Positions 1 through 7,328 of a stretch of DNA of 16,297 nt are shown here, in pieces. Within the stretch, counting starts at the first letter, position 1; every line of letters starts with the position of its first letter. A model generated the notes under the pieces. That model made no database searches. It was not told where the DNA came from and saw only the letters and a program-made list of their open reading frames with translations. Made by a program: the position numbers and the translations under genes. The DNA is taken from NCBI GenBank assembly GCA_002841605.1, contig PHAF01000024.1:1-16297 (forward strand), given 5' to 3'. This DNA comes from Firmicutes bacterium HGW-Firmicutes-10 (GTDB lineage Bacteria; Bacillota_I; Bacilli_A; Erysipelotrichales; Erysipelotrichaceae).

Positions 1-560
1 CGATCGGCCAGCTCATAGTTGTCCAACTTGTTTGCGGCAATGGCAACGATGGATACTTTACCATTCATTCGCAACTTATCTGGTGTATATATCAGCTTAC
101 CTTTGATCGTCTTTGCGATGTATTCAATGGGGGTATTCTTGAGCAAGTCGATGCTCTTCGCTGTATCGCCCATCGATACCCGCGAAATATTGGAATTGGT
201 GACCATACCCAGCAATTGACCCTTATCATTTACTACCGTCAACGCTTGCTTATTCTGTTGTTCCAACAGGTTATACGCTTCTAGAATCGTTGTTTCCGGT
301 GATATCGATACGGCTTCATCCATCTCGATTTCATGAAGCTGACTGCGCGCATCATCCAAATACATCGGCTTGCTGAATCCAAACTTCTTTAATAAATATT
401 CTGTTTCCAGATTAATATCACCCAAACGGCAGGCAATCGCATTGACACCCAACTTCTGCTTCAACGTTGCATAACCGATGACCGAACAAATGGAGTCCGA
501 ATCCGGGTGTTTATGACCCGTTACATAAACGACATCATTGCTTTCCATCATTCTTGACAT
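1..560 (-). CDS. ppaC: CBS-domain family II inorganic pyrophosphatase (N-terminal part)
   Basis: Partial gene: the start is inside the window and the 3' end lies beyond base 1. It should hydrolyse pyrophosphate to phosphate in the cytoplasm. The first 186 residues show the DHH-family metal-binding motif GHKHPDSDS at residues 15-23 (H16, D20, D22 as metal ligands in this family). From about residue 72 a CBS domain follows (ISPETTILEAYNLL, then LLGMVTNSNI), and after about residue 143 a segment resembling the DRTGG linker domain. DHH, CBS, DRTGG, CBS, DHH-DHHA2 is the known layout of nucleotide-regulated CBS-PPases (about 545 aa), as opposed to the roughly 310-aa simple form. By family knowledge the CBS pair binds adenine nucleotides to tune activity. 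The ATG at 558-560 is chosen because GAGGAG lies at 568-573. A candidate -10 TACAAT sits at 586-591 with no good -35. Confidence 0.93.
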   Translation of the reverse strand, partial: MSRMMESNDVVYVTGHKHPDSDSICSVIGYATLKQKLGVNAIACRLGDINLETEYLLKKFGFSKPMYLDDARSQLHEIEMDEAVSISPETTILEAYNLLEQQNKQALTVVNDKGQLLGMVTNSNISRVSMGDTAKSIDLLKNTPIEYIAKTIKGKLIYTPDKLRMNGKVSIVAIAANKLDNYELAD

Positions 561-616
561 AACATCACTCCTCACTTATGACTCTATTGTAAGCGATTGA
601 GCGGTTTTTTTCATCA

Positions 617-646
617 ACAAAAACATGAATGTCGCCATTCATGTTT
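617..646 (-). terminator. Intrinsic terminator of the MFS gene
   Basis: On the minus strand an 11-bp perfect stem (621-631 with 636-646, four-base loop) is followed by a T-rich run. The TGA stop of the MFS gene (639-641) lies inside the stem, so coding sequence and terminator overlap. Confidence 0.75.
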
Positions 647-1877
647 CACTAACCACTGGTTCTATAAACAAATCCTTCGTTCGACGATCCAAAGTCAGCC
701 AAAGCATGGGGATCATCGCTAGCGACAACCCGATAATTGCTAAAACGGTCATCGGTATATACTCAGCGAAGAATCCGTAAGCCAGCGAAGACATAGCGAC
801 GCCGCCGGTGGATGCCGTCATGACAAATCCAATGATCATCCCACGTTTATCTGCTGGAATGGCCAAAATAAGTACGGAATTCAACACAGCATTAGCCATT
901 GTGTTTAGAAAGTTGGCAAAGAAGAACATCATGGCCAACCAATAGAAATTACTCATCAGATATCCAAGAATGAATATAAAGTTACTGACAATAAATCCAA
1001 TGGCCATGACCCAATATCTTTGCTTGTATGAAAACTGTACGATTCCGGTGATCGACATACTAACAACACCCGACAAAGAAAATACGGACATCAATAAACC
1101 ATACTGAACGATATCAAATCCCTTTGAATACACAAAGGGTAACATGATTGAAAACATTCCAGAAACCAGAAAATTCAGAAGAAGCGCTCCAGACATCAGA
1201 AAACGCAGGGATTTATCATTATAAGTGGCCACTGCTCCTTCTTTGATATCCGCAACAATTTGAGCAACATGTATTTTCGTGCCCGCCTTTTTTGTCGGCG
1301 GAATATCAATAAATAACTCCGAGAATGCAGATATGATAAATGATATTCCATTCAGCAATATCATCAGCGGGACTCCAAATACGGTCAGCAACAAACCGCT
1401 TAACGCACGACCCGTCAAACCCAATAAACTCATCAGTCCACCGTTAAGTGACTGACCTCGCATCAAATCCTTATTTGGTATGATATCAACCAACACCGTT
1501 TGAATAGCCGGAGAAAAGAACAAGTGACAAAATGCTGCCACAAAAGCCGTAAACATGACCATGATCACACTTAAATTTTCCTGAAAAGCAAAATAAGCAA
1601 CCACAAACATGACCAAGCCTCGAATCAAATCCATCATTACAATGATTGATTTGCGATGCGAGCGATCAACGATCGCTCCGGCAATCGGAGAACCAAACAT
1701 CGTCACAAACATGCTGATTGAAGCCATGATCCCCATGATCGCTGTCGACCCGGTACGATCGTACACCCAAAAAGAAATCGCTATGCTATATAAAATATCA
1801 CCGAAAACCGAAAAACCATTCCCCTGTAACAGTAATATAAAATTCTTATTCCACAGTTTTTTCGCCATATTGTTCAT
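639..1877 (-). CDS. MFS transporter, MFS_3 / macrolide-efflux-like family
   Basis: This 412-residue protein is an integral membrane transporter with about 12 hydrophobic segments and the length usual for the major facilitator superfamily. The cytoplasmic loop between TM2 and TM3 carries a motif-A-like sequence, DRSHRK at residues 71-76. The N-terminal pattern (LLLQGNGFSVFGDILYSIAISFWVYD) is typical of the MFS_3 group that includes EntS and Mef-type exporters. Family members usually export drugs or siderophores by proton antiport; the substrate cannot be read from the sequence. The ATG at 1875-1877 has AAGGTGG at 1882-1888. It is a single-gene unit: a promoter lies upstream and a terminator overlaps its stop codon. 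No regulator or resistance gene is adjacent. Confidence 0.88.
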   Translation of the reverse strand: MNNMAKKLWNKNFILLLQGNGFSVFGDILYSIAISFWVYDRTGSTAIMGIMASISMFVTMFGSPIAGAIVDRSHRKSIIVMMDLIRGLVMFVVAYFAFQENLSVIMVMFTAFVAAFCHLFFSPAIQTVLVDIIPNKDLMRGQSLNGGLMSLLGLTGRALSGLLLTVFGVPLMILLNGISFIISAFSELFIDIPPTKKAGTKIHVAQIVADIKEGAVATYNDKSLRFLMSGALLLNFLVSGMFSIMLPFVYSKGFDIVQYGLLMSVFSLSGVVSMSITGIVQFSYKQRYWVMAIGFIVSNFIFILGYLMSNFYWLAMMFFFANFLNTMANAVLNSVLILAIPADKRGMIIGFVMTASTGGVAMSSLAYGFFAEYIPMTVLAIIGLSLAMIPMLWLTLDRRTKDLFIEPVVSET

Positions 1878-1899
1878 AATGCCACCTTCTTACAGAAAC

Positions 1900-1928
1900 A
1901 TTTAATCACAATAAAACGAATAAATCAA
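1900..1928 (-). promoter_or_regulatory. Promoter of the MFS gene
   Basis: TTGATT (1923-1928), 17-bp spacer, TTAAAT (1900-1905), with a TG one base before the -10 (extended -10). It lies in a very AT-rich 119-bp gap that also holds tracts of alternating T and A (1960-1990). I see no clear terminator for the potassium channel gene in this gap. Confidence 0.5.
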
Positions 1929-1996
1929 TATAATTTATTGCTAATTTAATATATTTTACTATTTTATTAATATATATTATATATTTATTAAATATA

Positions 1997-3007
1997 TCAA
2001 TTACTATTTCCGCCCGCCAGATCTCTTAATGTATTCACTTGAGTATCCTGACCTAAAACGATCATCGTGTCCCCCTCATTAAAAATCACATCCGAAGAAG
2101 GATTAAAAATCAACTTGTTTGTGCTGGCTTTGCGAATTGCCAAAACGATTAATCCTGTTTTCTCCGGAATCCGCGCTTCCCTTAACAAGACTCCATTAAG
2201 AACTGAGTTCATATGAATAACCACTTCTTCTAGATCCAGTTCAACTTCCCCTGCCATCGTGATAGCATCCAAAAACGAAATGATTGAAGGACGAACCAAA
2301 GATGCAGCTAAACGACGACCGCCAATTTCATTAGGCGATATCGTATTATTTGCTCCTGCTTTTTTCAGTTTTTCATCCGAACCCTTCTCAATGGCCTTTG
2401 CCACGATATATAAATCGGGATTCATGCCCCGAGCCGTCAATACGGTATAAACATTGAAACTGTCTCTTGACAGAGAAGCAATCAACCCTTTTGCACGAGC
2501 GATCTGTGCTTTCGCTAATATTTCTTCTTGTGTAGCATTGCCTACAAATGCCAGAATTCCATGTGCATTTAAACTAGCAATGATTTCTTCATTGTTATCG
2601 ATCACAACAAAAGGTACCTTCTTTGAAGTCAGATAATCAATGACCGAGCTACCCGTTTCTCCACAACCACAGACAATATAGTGATCATATAACTTTTCTA
2701 TTGCATTTTCCATTTTCCTTCTCCTTATTGCGGCCATCACATTGCTTTCAAACAATAAACTTGCGACATTGGTCAACAAATATCCGACAGTGCCTAAACT
2801 TACCAAAATCAGTGCGACTGAAAATAATTTTGCACTCGAAGTCATCGGTGCAACCTCTTGATATCCAACGGTTGAAATCGTAATGATCGTCATATACAGA
2901 GCATCTGTCCAAGAAACAGACAAAAATTTCCGGTATCCTAACGTGCCTGTCAATACCAGCAATAACAAAATAAATAGCGATATGGCGATTCGTTTACCAA
3001 AAACCAT
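1997..3007 (-). CDS. Two-TM potassium channel with RCK (TrkA-N/TrkA-C) domains
   Basis: This 336-residue protein has the plan of MthK/GsuK-type channels. TM1 is at about residues 7-24, a pore helix leads into the selectivity filter TVGYQE at 46-51, and the second TM is at about 60-86. The RCK-N Rossmann domain begins near residue 108 with GCGETG (114-119) and an acidic residue D137 at the end of strand 2, suited to binding a nucleotide. A TrkA-C/RCK-C ligand domain occupies about 255-333. It should be a tetrameric K+ channel of the cytoplasmic membrane gated by a cytosolic ligand (Ca2+, NAD(H) or c-di-AMP in various relatives; which one is not visible here). The ATG at 3005-3007 has AAGGGGGC at 3015-3022. 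A -10-like TATAAT at 3029-3034 sits right after the terminator of the preceding gene, so it is probably transcribed alone. Confidence 0.93.
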   Translation of the reverse strand: MVFGKRIAISLFILLLLVLTGTLGYRKFLSVSWTDALYMTIITISTVGYQEVAPMTSSAKLFSVALILVSLGTVGYLLTNVASLLFESNVMAAIRRRKMENAIEKLYDHYIVCGCGETGSSVIDYLTSKKVPFVVIDNNEEIIASLNAHGILAFVGNATQEEILAKAQIARAKGLIASLSRDSFNVYTVLTARGMNPDLYIVAKAIEKGSDEKLKKAGANNTISPNEIGGRRLAASLVRPSIISFLDAITMAGEVELDLEEVVIHMNSVLNGVLLREARIPEKTGLIVLAIRKASTNKLIFNPSSDVIFNEGDTMIVLGQDTQVNTLRDLAGGNSN

Positions 3008-3035
3008 ACTTATCGCCCCCTTGCAATCATTATAA

Positions 3036-3066
3036 CAAAAAAAGCACCGTCTATACGACGATGCTT
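3036..3066 (-). terminator. Intrinsic terminator of the CoA-disulfide reductase gene
   Basis: Minus-strand 10-bp stem (3057-3066 with 3042-3051, one U-G pair, five-base loop) followed by a run of seven Ts. It lies just past the stop codon of the reductase gene. Confidence 0.85.
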
Positions 3067-3071
3067 ATAAA

Positions 3072-4394
3072 CTATTCTTTAACTGCGTTGGCCGCAATAT
3101 GCATGACATCCCAGGTAGAAGCAAATGGCGGTGCATAACCAAAGTCCAACCCGCCAAATTCACTGGCTGTCATTTTCGTTGCTATGGCAACTACAAACGG
3201 ATTGACCCGAAGTGCAGTTCCAACAGCACCGATCAGTTGTGCTCCAAGAATTACCTTAGAATGCTTGTCTACGACCAGCTTAATCGTTACTTTTCCATGA
3301 CCGGGATAATAATGGGCGTGATTACCTGCCGTAATCGTAACCGATTCGATTTCCCCGTCATAATCCACCGCTTCACTTTCACCGATGCCGGTTTTAGCCA
3401 GTTCCAAGTCCATGATTTTGATCATGGCACTACCCAACGCCTGCGTATAGGACTTATCCTTACCCGCCAAAATCTCCGCAATGAGTTTTCCCTGCTTATT
3501 GGCATTGGTTGCCAAAGGAATGTATTTGACTTTGCCTGTCACCCGATGGTTGACGGTCGCACAATCTCCCGCCGCGTATACATCCGGCAGATTGGTGCGC
3601 ATTTGATCATCAATCACGATTGCTCCATTACCCACCATCTTGATACCTGTATCTTTTAGAAATGCGGTGCTCGGACGTACTCCGACCGCAAATACGACCA
3701 GTTGAGCTTCTTTGCTTCCCTTATCGGTAATGATCAATAGTCCATCTTTATCTTCCCTGATTTCAGTGACCGTTTCTTCCAAACGAAGATCAACACCGCT
3801 TTTTCTTAAGTACTCACCCACCTGCTCACTGAACTCCCGGTCAAATACGGTCAATACCCGATCCAAACGCTCGATCACAGTGACTTTTTTGTTTTGATGA
3901 ACAAATGCTTCAACCAGTTCCAATCCAATATATCCGCCACCGACAATGACGACGGAGTTTACCTTTTCAAGCGCACTGCGCATCTGAAGCGCATCATCCA
4001 ATGATTTCAGTACGAACACACCCGGCAAGTCCTTCCCTGCGATTGGTGGTACGATGGGAGATGCTCCGGTCGTTATGATCAGGCGATCATAGCTTTCCTG
4101 AAACACTCCGGCTTCATTTTCTACATCAATGGTTTTATTCACTGCATCCAATCCGATGACGGTATGTCCCAAACGGACATCGATTCCTGATTTTTTAAAC
4201 TGATCCACGGTACGGATCCTTAGTTTATTAATATCATCGTTTTCCCCGGAAACATAATACGGCAAGCCACATCCTGCATACGACACTTCCTGTGTCTTCT
4301 CAAAAACGATGACCTGCGCTTCCGGCATTTCCCTGCTCAACTTTGCAGCCGCACTCATTCCTGCCGCTACTCCTCCAATAATAATGATTTTCAT
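3072..4394 (-). CDS. cdr: CoA-disulfide reductase (FAD/NAD(P)H-dependent)
   Basis: This 440-residue flavoprotein belongs to the pyridine nucleotide-disulfide oxidoreductase class with a single active-site cysteine. An FAD-binding GGVAAG is at residues 7-12. C42 lies in SYAGCGLPY, which fits the SFxxC motif of CoA-disulfide reductases rather than the motif of water-forming NADH oxidases. The NAD(P)H-binding GGGYIG is at 152-157 and the FAD motif AAGDCA at 274-279. Tyrosines at 362/363 and Y420 (in GYAPPFA) match the catalytic tyrosines 361 and 419 of the Staphylococcus aureus enzyme. The length equals the short form without a C-terminal rhodanese domain. It should reduce CoA disulfide (or related persulfides) to keep the cytosolic thiol pool reduced. 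The ATG at 4392-4394 has GAGGTG at 4402-4407. An NADH oxidase or polysulfide reductase role remains possible. Confidence 0.88.
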   Translation of the reverse strand: MKIIIIGGVAAGMSAAAKLSREMPEAQVIVFEKTQEVSYAGCGLPYYVSGENDDINKLRIRTVDQFKKSGIDVRLGHTVIGLDAVNKTIDVENEAGVFQESYDRLIITTGASPIVPPIAGKDLPGVFVLKSLDDALQMRSALEKVNSVVIVGGGYIGLELVEAFVHQNKKVTVIERLDRVLTVFDREFSEQVGEYLRKSGVDLRLEETVTEIREDKDGLLIITDKGSKEAQLVVFAVGVRPSTAFLKDTGIKMVGNGAIVIDDQMRTNLPDVYAAGDCATVNHRVTGKVKYIPLATNANKQGKLIAEILAGKDKSYTQALGSAMIKIMDLELAKTGIGESEAVDYDGEIESVTITAGNHAHYYPGHGKVTIKLVVDKHSKVILGAQLIGAVGTALRVNPFVVAIATKMTASEFGGLDFGYAPPFASTWDVMHIAANAVKE

Positions 4395-4447
4395 ACGTGT
4401 TCACCTCATTTTCATTTTATCAAATATAAAAAGCATTTGCGCTGTTA

Positions 4448-4476
4448 TTGACTAAATGTTCGTTCAATGTGACAAT
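4448..4476 (+). promoter_or_regulatory. Promoter of the MazG-like gene
   Basis: TTGACT (4448-4453), exactly 17 bp, GACAAT (4471-4476), with TG one base before the -10. The predicted transcript starts near 4483, giving a leader of only about 14 nt that still contains the GGAG at 4486-4489. The divergent reductase gene shares this 102-bp gap; on its strand I see only an extended -10-like element. Confidence 0.65.
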
Positions 4477-4496
4477 GTTAAAAACGGAGCACACTT

Positions 4497-4841
4497 ATGG
4501 AACTAAATGAACTGATTGAATATATCAAAGTATTTTGCGAAGATCGGGATTGGGATCAGTATCATAATCCCAAAGATCTTGCGATCGGCATCTCGACCGA
4601 AGCTGCCGAATTATTGGATTTGTTTCGATTTAAAAACGGTGAGGAAATTCAAGAAACCATGATTACTAAAAAAGAGCACATCGAAGACGAGCTGGCGGAT
4701 GTTCTGTTTTTTGTTTTGCGATTTGCCCAAACCAACAACATTGATTTAAGATCAGCATTAACCCATAAAATGGAAAAAAATGCTTTAAAGTATCCCATCG
4801 AAAAAGTAAAAGGAAACAATAAAAAATATAACGAGTATTAA
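4497..4841 (+). CDS. MazG-like nucleotide pyrophosphohydrolase (dCTPase/RS21-C6 type)
   Basis: This 114-residue all-alpha protein is likely a house-cleaning enzyme that hydrolyses (d)NTPs to the monophosphate and pyrophosphate in the cytoplasm. The MazG metal-binding pattern ExxE...ExxD is complete: E35 and E38 in STEAAELLDLF, E65 and D68 in IEDELADVLFF. The C-terminal KNALKYPIEKVKG is characteristic of the short DCTPP1/RS21-C6 branch, and the length fits. The start has GGAG at 4486-4489. It is one of only two plus-strand genes in the window, is monocistronic, and ends at a hairpin shared with the convergent sortase gene. The pyrophosphatase at the window's left edge would remove its product, but this is metabolic logic only and not linkage. 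The substrate is not predictable from the sequence. Confidence 0.9.
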   Translation: MELNELIEYIKVFCEDRDWDQYHNPKDLAIGISTEAAELLDLFRFKNGEEIQETMITKKEHIEDELADVLFFVLRFAQTNNIDLRSALTHKMEKNALKYPIEKVKGNNKKYNEY

Positions 4842-4863
4842 AAAAGAAGGCGCAAGCCTTCTT
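4841..4863 (-). terminator. Intrinsic terminator of the sortase gene (possibly bidirectional)
   Basis: Perfect 8-bp stem (4844-4851 with 4856-4863) around a four-base loop. On the minus strand it is followed by a run of Ts. The sortase stop codon (4862-4864) overlaps the stem. On the plus strand the hairpin directly follows the MazG stop but has only a poor T tract. Confidence 0.8.
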
Positions 4864-5593
4864 ATTCGTTGATTAGTCGAGCATGGATAATGATGCGACC
4901 ATTTTCTATGCTGTAATCGCAGGATACCAATGTCAATATCTGAGTGACATCAGTCATATCCACATCGATTTTATACCTCGAGCGGCCTTTGTATAGTCGG
5001 ATCATTTGTGTCAAACTTTCATTGTTTGCCGGAACCTTCATCCCGGAAACCGTAGCTTCGGCAACATAAACCGAGAAAATCTCGTAGCGGCGAATTCCTT
5101 GAAGCGTTCGTATCTCAATGATTTCCTTGCCCGGTAAATAACTGGCCTTTTTATATCTATCCAAAAATCCAAACATGGCATCATTCTTCATCGCATGACC
5201 ATAAATCATGATGTGTTTATCTGAGAAATCCTTGGCATTGCGATAGTCCATAAAAATCGCACCATATTTACTTCGCTCTTTATAAAAGTTGTGAGTAAGA
5301 TAATAGGCATTGTTGGTCCCTCTTACCGTCGGATAATCTATTTCCGTTCCGGCAATTGAAATCCACCCCGCATAGTCTTTGTTTATATCCAGAAATTGTT
5401 GATTGAATTCCGCATAATAATCCCGAGTCGTATCCGTATTGGTGACAGGGGGCACAAATGTATTGTTAATTTCAATAAGTACTTCTTTTTGTTCTTTAAA
5501 TTGAGTAAACTCCCAATATTCAAAGCCTAAAATACCGACTGACGTCAGTATGAGTAAAATAGCGACAACTCGAACCAATTTTCGAATATTCAC
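4862..5593 (-). CDS. srtB: Class B sortase
   Basis: This 243-residue cysteine transpeptidase has an N-terminal signal anchor at about residues 8-25, placing the catalytic domain outside the membrane. The catalytic triad is visible: H133 in IYGHAM, C225 in TLVSCDY and R233 in NGRIIIHARL. Spacing, length, and the DYAGWISI...IDYPTVRG region match class B (SrtB), which cleaves sorting signals and joins surface proteins to peptidoglycan. The start is GTG at 5591-5593: AAGGTG lies at 5600-5605 and the nearby upstream in-frame alternative is closed by a stop. The gene follows an unrecognised membrane-anchored protein by 15 nt and is probably co-transcribed with it. The only candidate substrate in the window is the LPDTS protein at 10644-11402; classic class B enzymes prefer NPxTN or (S/P)PxTG motifs, so this pairing is unproven. 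Confidence 0.93.
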   Translation of the reverse strand: MNIRKLVRVVAILLILTSVGILGFEYWEFTQFKEQKEVLIEINNTFVPPVTNTDTTRDYYAEFNQQFLDINKDYAGWISIAGTEIDYPTVRGTNNAYYLTHNFYKERSKYGAIFMDYRNAKDFSDKHIMIYGHAMKNDAMFGFLDRYKKASYLPGKEIIEIRTLQGIRRYEIFSVYVAEATVSGMKVPANNESLTQMIRLYKGRSRYKIDVDMTDVTQILTLVSCDYSIENGRIIIHARLINE

Positions 5594-5608
5594 AAAATCA
5601 CCTTCATT

Positions 5609-6157
5609 CTAGGGCAAATAAAGCCATCCGCCCATCGCGGCATCCATCCACTCACTGCTAGGAACGATCACCCATTGGATTCCCACCAGATTTACCCTGA
5701 CAGAAACCGCCCTGGTTATTAATGGAATGTCCGGGTTATACATCGCCGATGCAAACGCTTGAGCAAGCAAAGGATCCTTCAATATATCTTCTACGGTATC
5801 TGTAGATAATTCATGTTGTTGTTTAACTCTATCGAAAACTTCAGATACATCCCGATTGGTAATCCAACAGTTAACAATATAATATCCATTTTGCCTTTTA
5901 TAATCAATAATTTCGACTGAGAGATTGCGGGCAAATGCTTCCTCAATACCCCGATCGCCCACCGTGAATATAGCCATTACCTGTAAATAATCAGCCTCTG
6001 TAAAATAGTTAACGGCAACCGCATAGTCTTTTTTAACGATTGACTCAATACCGCGCTTTGCGGCTTGATCTGCTCTCTCCCAATTTGACCACGCATAAAA
6101 ACCCAACCCCGCAAGGACAACAACAACGATTAAAATCAGCAAAGTCAGTTTCTTCAT
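5609..6157 (-). CDS. Unrecognised membrane-anchored extracytoplasmic protein
   Basis: I do not recognise this family. The open frame runs upstream to 6214, but the MKKLTLL start at 6157 (182 residues) is preferred: it gives a clean N-terminal signal anchor (residues 3-23) and the predicted promoter would start transcription near 6179, downstream of the first ATG. The soluble part would face outward. It begins with a helical stretch (WERADQAAKRGIESIVKKDYAVAVNYF) and later alternates beta strands with conserved-looking tryptophans (QWVIVPSSEWMDAAMGGW). This pattern recalls NTF2-like or DUF4878-type extracellular domains, but that is a weak impression. It sits 15 nt before the sortase gene, so it may be a sortase accessory protein or simply an operon partner. 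The ribosome binding site (GGATGG) is weak. Confidence 0.7.
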   Translation of the reverse strand: MKKLTLLILIVVVVLAGLGFYAWSNWERADQAAKRGIESIVKKDYAVAVNYFTEADYLQVMAIFTVGDRGIEEAFARNLSVEIIDYKRQNGYYIVNCWITNRDVSEVFDRVKQQHELSTDTVEDILKDPLLAQAFASAMYNPDIPLITRAVSVRVNLVGIQWVIVPSSEWMDAAMGGWLYLP

Positions 6158-6185
6158 GTATGAACCATCCATTCTATTCATATGC

Positions 6186-6214
6186 AATATACGTTGACAT
6201 TTTGAAAAATGCAA
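6186..6214 (-). promoter_or_regulatory. Promoter of the membrane protein-sortase operon
   Basis: TTGCAT (6209-6214), 17-bp spacer, TATATT (6186-6191). It overlaps the first possible ATG of the downstream frame, which argues for the internal start at 6157. Confidence 0.55.
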
Positions 6215-6222
6215 GCAAAATC

Positions 6223-7242
6223 TTATAAAACCTCAGCCAAAGAAACTGAACATTGCGTCAATCGCTCAATCACATTGTCACACCAAGTATCGAAATCTGG
6301 TTCTTCCACTTGAAGTTCCGGATTGCTTTCGACATTATCCAAATATAACTCAATTCCTTTTTTCAGTGGAACGGTCAAAGGGATTTCTTTGATTACGGAT
6401 TTGATCTTGGAATTATCAAAAATCACCGAATACTGCTTGTCCCCAACGATCGTAGACAAAAAGTCATATTTTTGACTTAAGGCCAATACTGAAGAAGGTA
6501 TATACACCGGTCGCAGTTCGACACGATAGTAATTTGCAATGATCTGGTAAATATGGTTCCAGCTTAATGATTCTTCACTTGTCAGCTGATATACTTCACC
6601 CAATGTTTCCTTTTTAAGGAAAATCTGAATAAGACCCAAAGCAAAATCAATGCTGTGCATGCTTGCCCAAACAGAAGTACCATCACCATGGATCAATACT
6701 TTCTTACCACGTCTGATTCGTTGAATGATCGGATAAATCTCATTCCCCTTAACACTAACCGGAATACGATTTTCATCGTACGTTTGCGAAGGACGGATGA
6801 TCGTTACCGGAAAGTTTTCTTGATGGAATGCTTCCATAAATCTTTCCTCCGAAGCCTGCTTGTTGCGACCGTACGAACTGAAGGGATTGTTTTTCTCTGT
6901 ATTTTCATCAAAGACAACTCGGCCTTCACGATTGTATGTGGCTACCGTGCTGATAAAGATGAATTGACTCATCTTGTTTTCAAATATCCGGATAGTCTTC
7001 TCCACTTGATGCGGATTAAATATCACAAAGTGAATAACGACATCAAAAAAGCGCTCTTCTAGAAGCTCAGTCATTTTTTCGGTATCAAAAGCATTCGCAA
7101 TCAAAACTTCCGCTCTTGCGGGTACTTTATCTGCATGATTGCCCCGATTGATGATGGTTAGTTCAACATCTTCCCTTGATGCCAAAAGCTTACAAAGATT
7201 GGTACTTATGGTTCCTGTACCACCGACAATACATATTTTCAT
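6223..7242 (-). CDS. NAD(P)-dependent epimerase/dehydratase (extended SDR family)
   Basis: This 339-residue Rossmann-fold protein belongs to the atypical extended short-chain dehydrogenases. The nucleotide-binding motif is GGTGTIS (residues 7-13); the third glycine of the classical GxxGxxG is replaced by serine, as in the group annotated as NAD-dependent epimerase/isoflavone reductase-like. The catalytic triad is present as S98/T99, Y124 and K128 (YGRNK). It likely acts on a nucleotide sugar or similar substrate, but none can be assigned and no sugar pathway gene is near. The start at 7240-7242 is chosen over the longer frame (to 7278) because GAGGTG at 7249-7254 is ideally spaced. A -10-like TATAAT (7261-7266) would begin a leader of about a dozen bases. 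Confidence 0.85.
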   Translation of the reverse strand: MKICIVGGTGTISTNLCKLLASREDVELTIINRGNHADKVPARAEVLIANAFDTEKMTELLEERFFDVVIHFVIFNPHQVEKTIRIFENKMSQFIFISTVATYNREGRVVFDENTEKNNPFSSYGRNKQASEERFMEAFHQENFPVTIIRPSQTYDENRIPVSVKGNEIYPIIQRIRRGKKVLIHGDGTSVWASMHSIDFALGLIQIFLKKETLGEVYQLTSEESLSWNHIYQIIANYYRVELRPVYIPSSVLALSQKYDFLSTIVGDKQYSVIFDNSKIKSVIKEIPLTVPLKKGIELYLDNVESNPELQVEEPDFDTWCDNVIERLTQCSVSLAEVL

Positions 7243-7299
7243 ATCAAACACCTCGCAATCATTATACGACAATACCAATGATTACGCACATTGTCTGAA

Positions 7300-7323
7300 T
7301 AAAAAAAGCCAGATAATCTGGCT
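7300..7323 (-). terminator. Intrinsic terminator of the degenerate GGDEF gene
   Basis: Minus-strand 7-bp perfect stem (7317-7323 with 7307-7313, three-base loop) followed by seven Ts, six bases beyond the stop codon. Confidence 0.88.
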
Positions 7324-7328
7324 AATGA

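Noticed and set aside
1929..1996. AT-rich block as replication origin or phage attachment site
   Set aside because: No DnaA boxes, direct repeats or integrase nearby; it is simply a very AT-rich intergenic stretch.
3099..3659. 186-codon plus-strand open frame inside the CoA-disulfide reductase gene
   Set aside because: Antisense shadow of a gene with complete motifs; no ribosome binding site or recognisable protein features.
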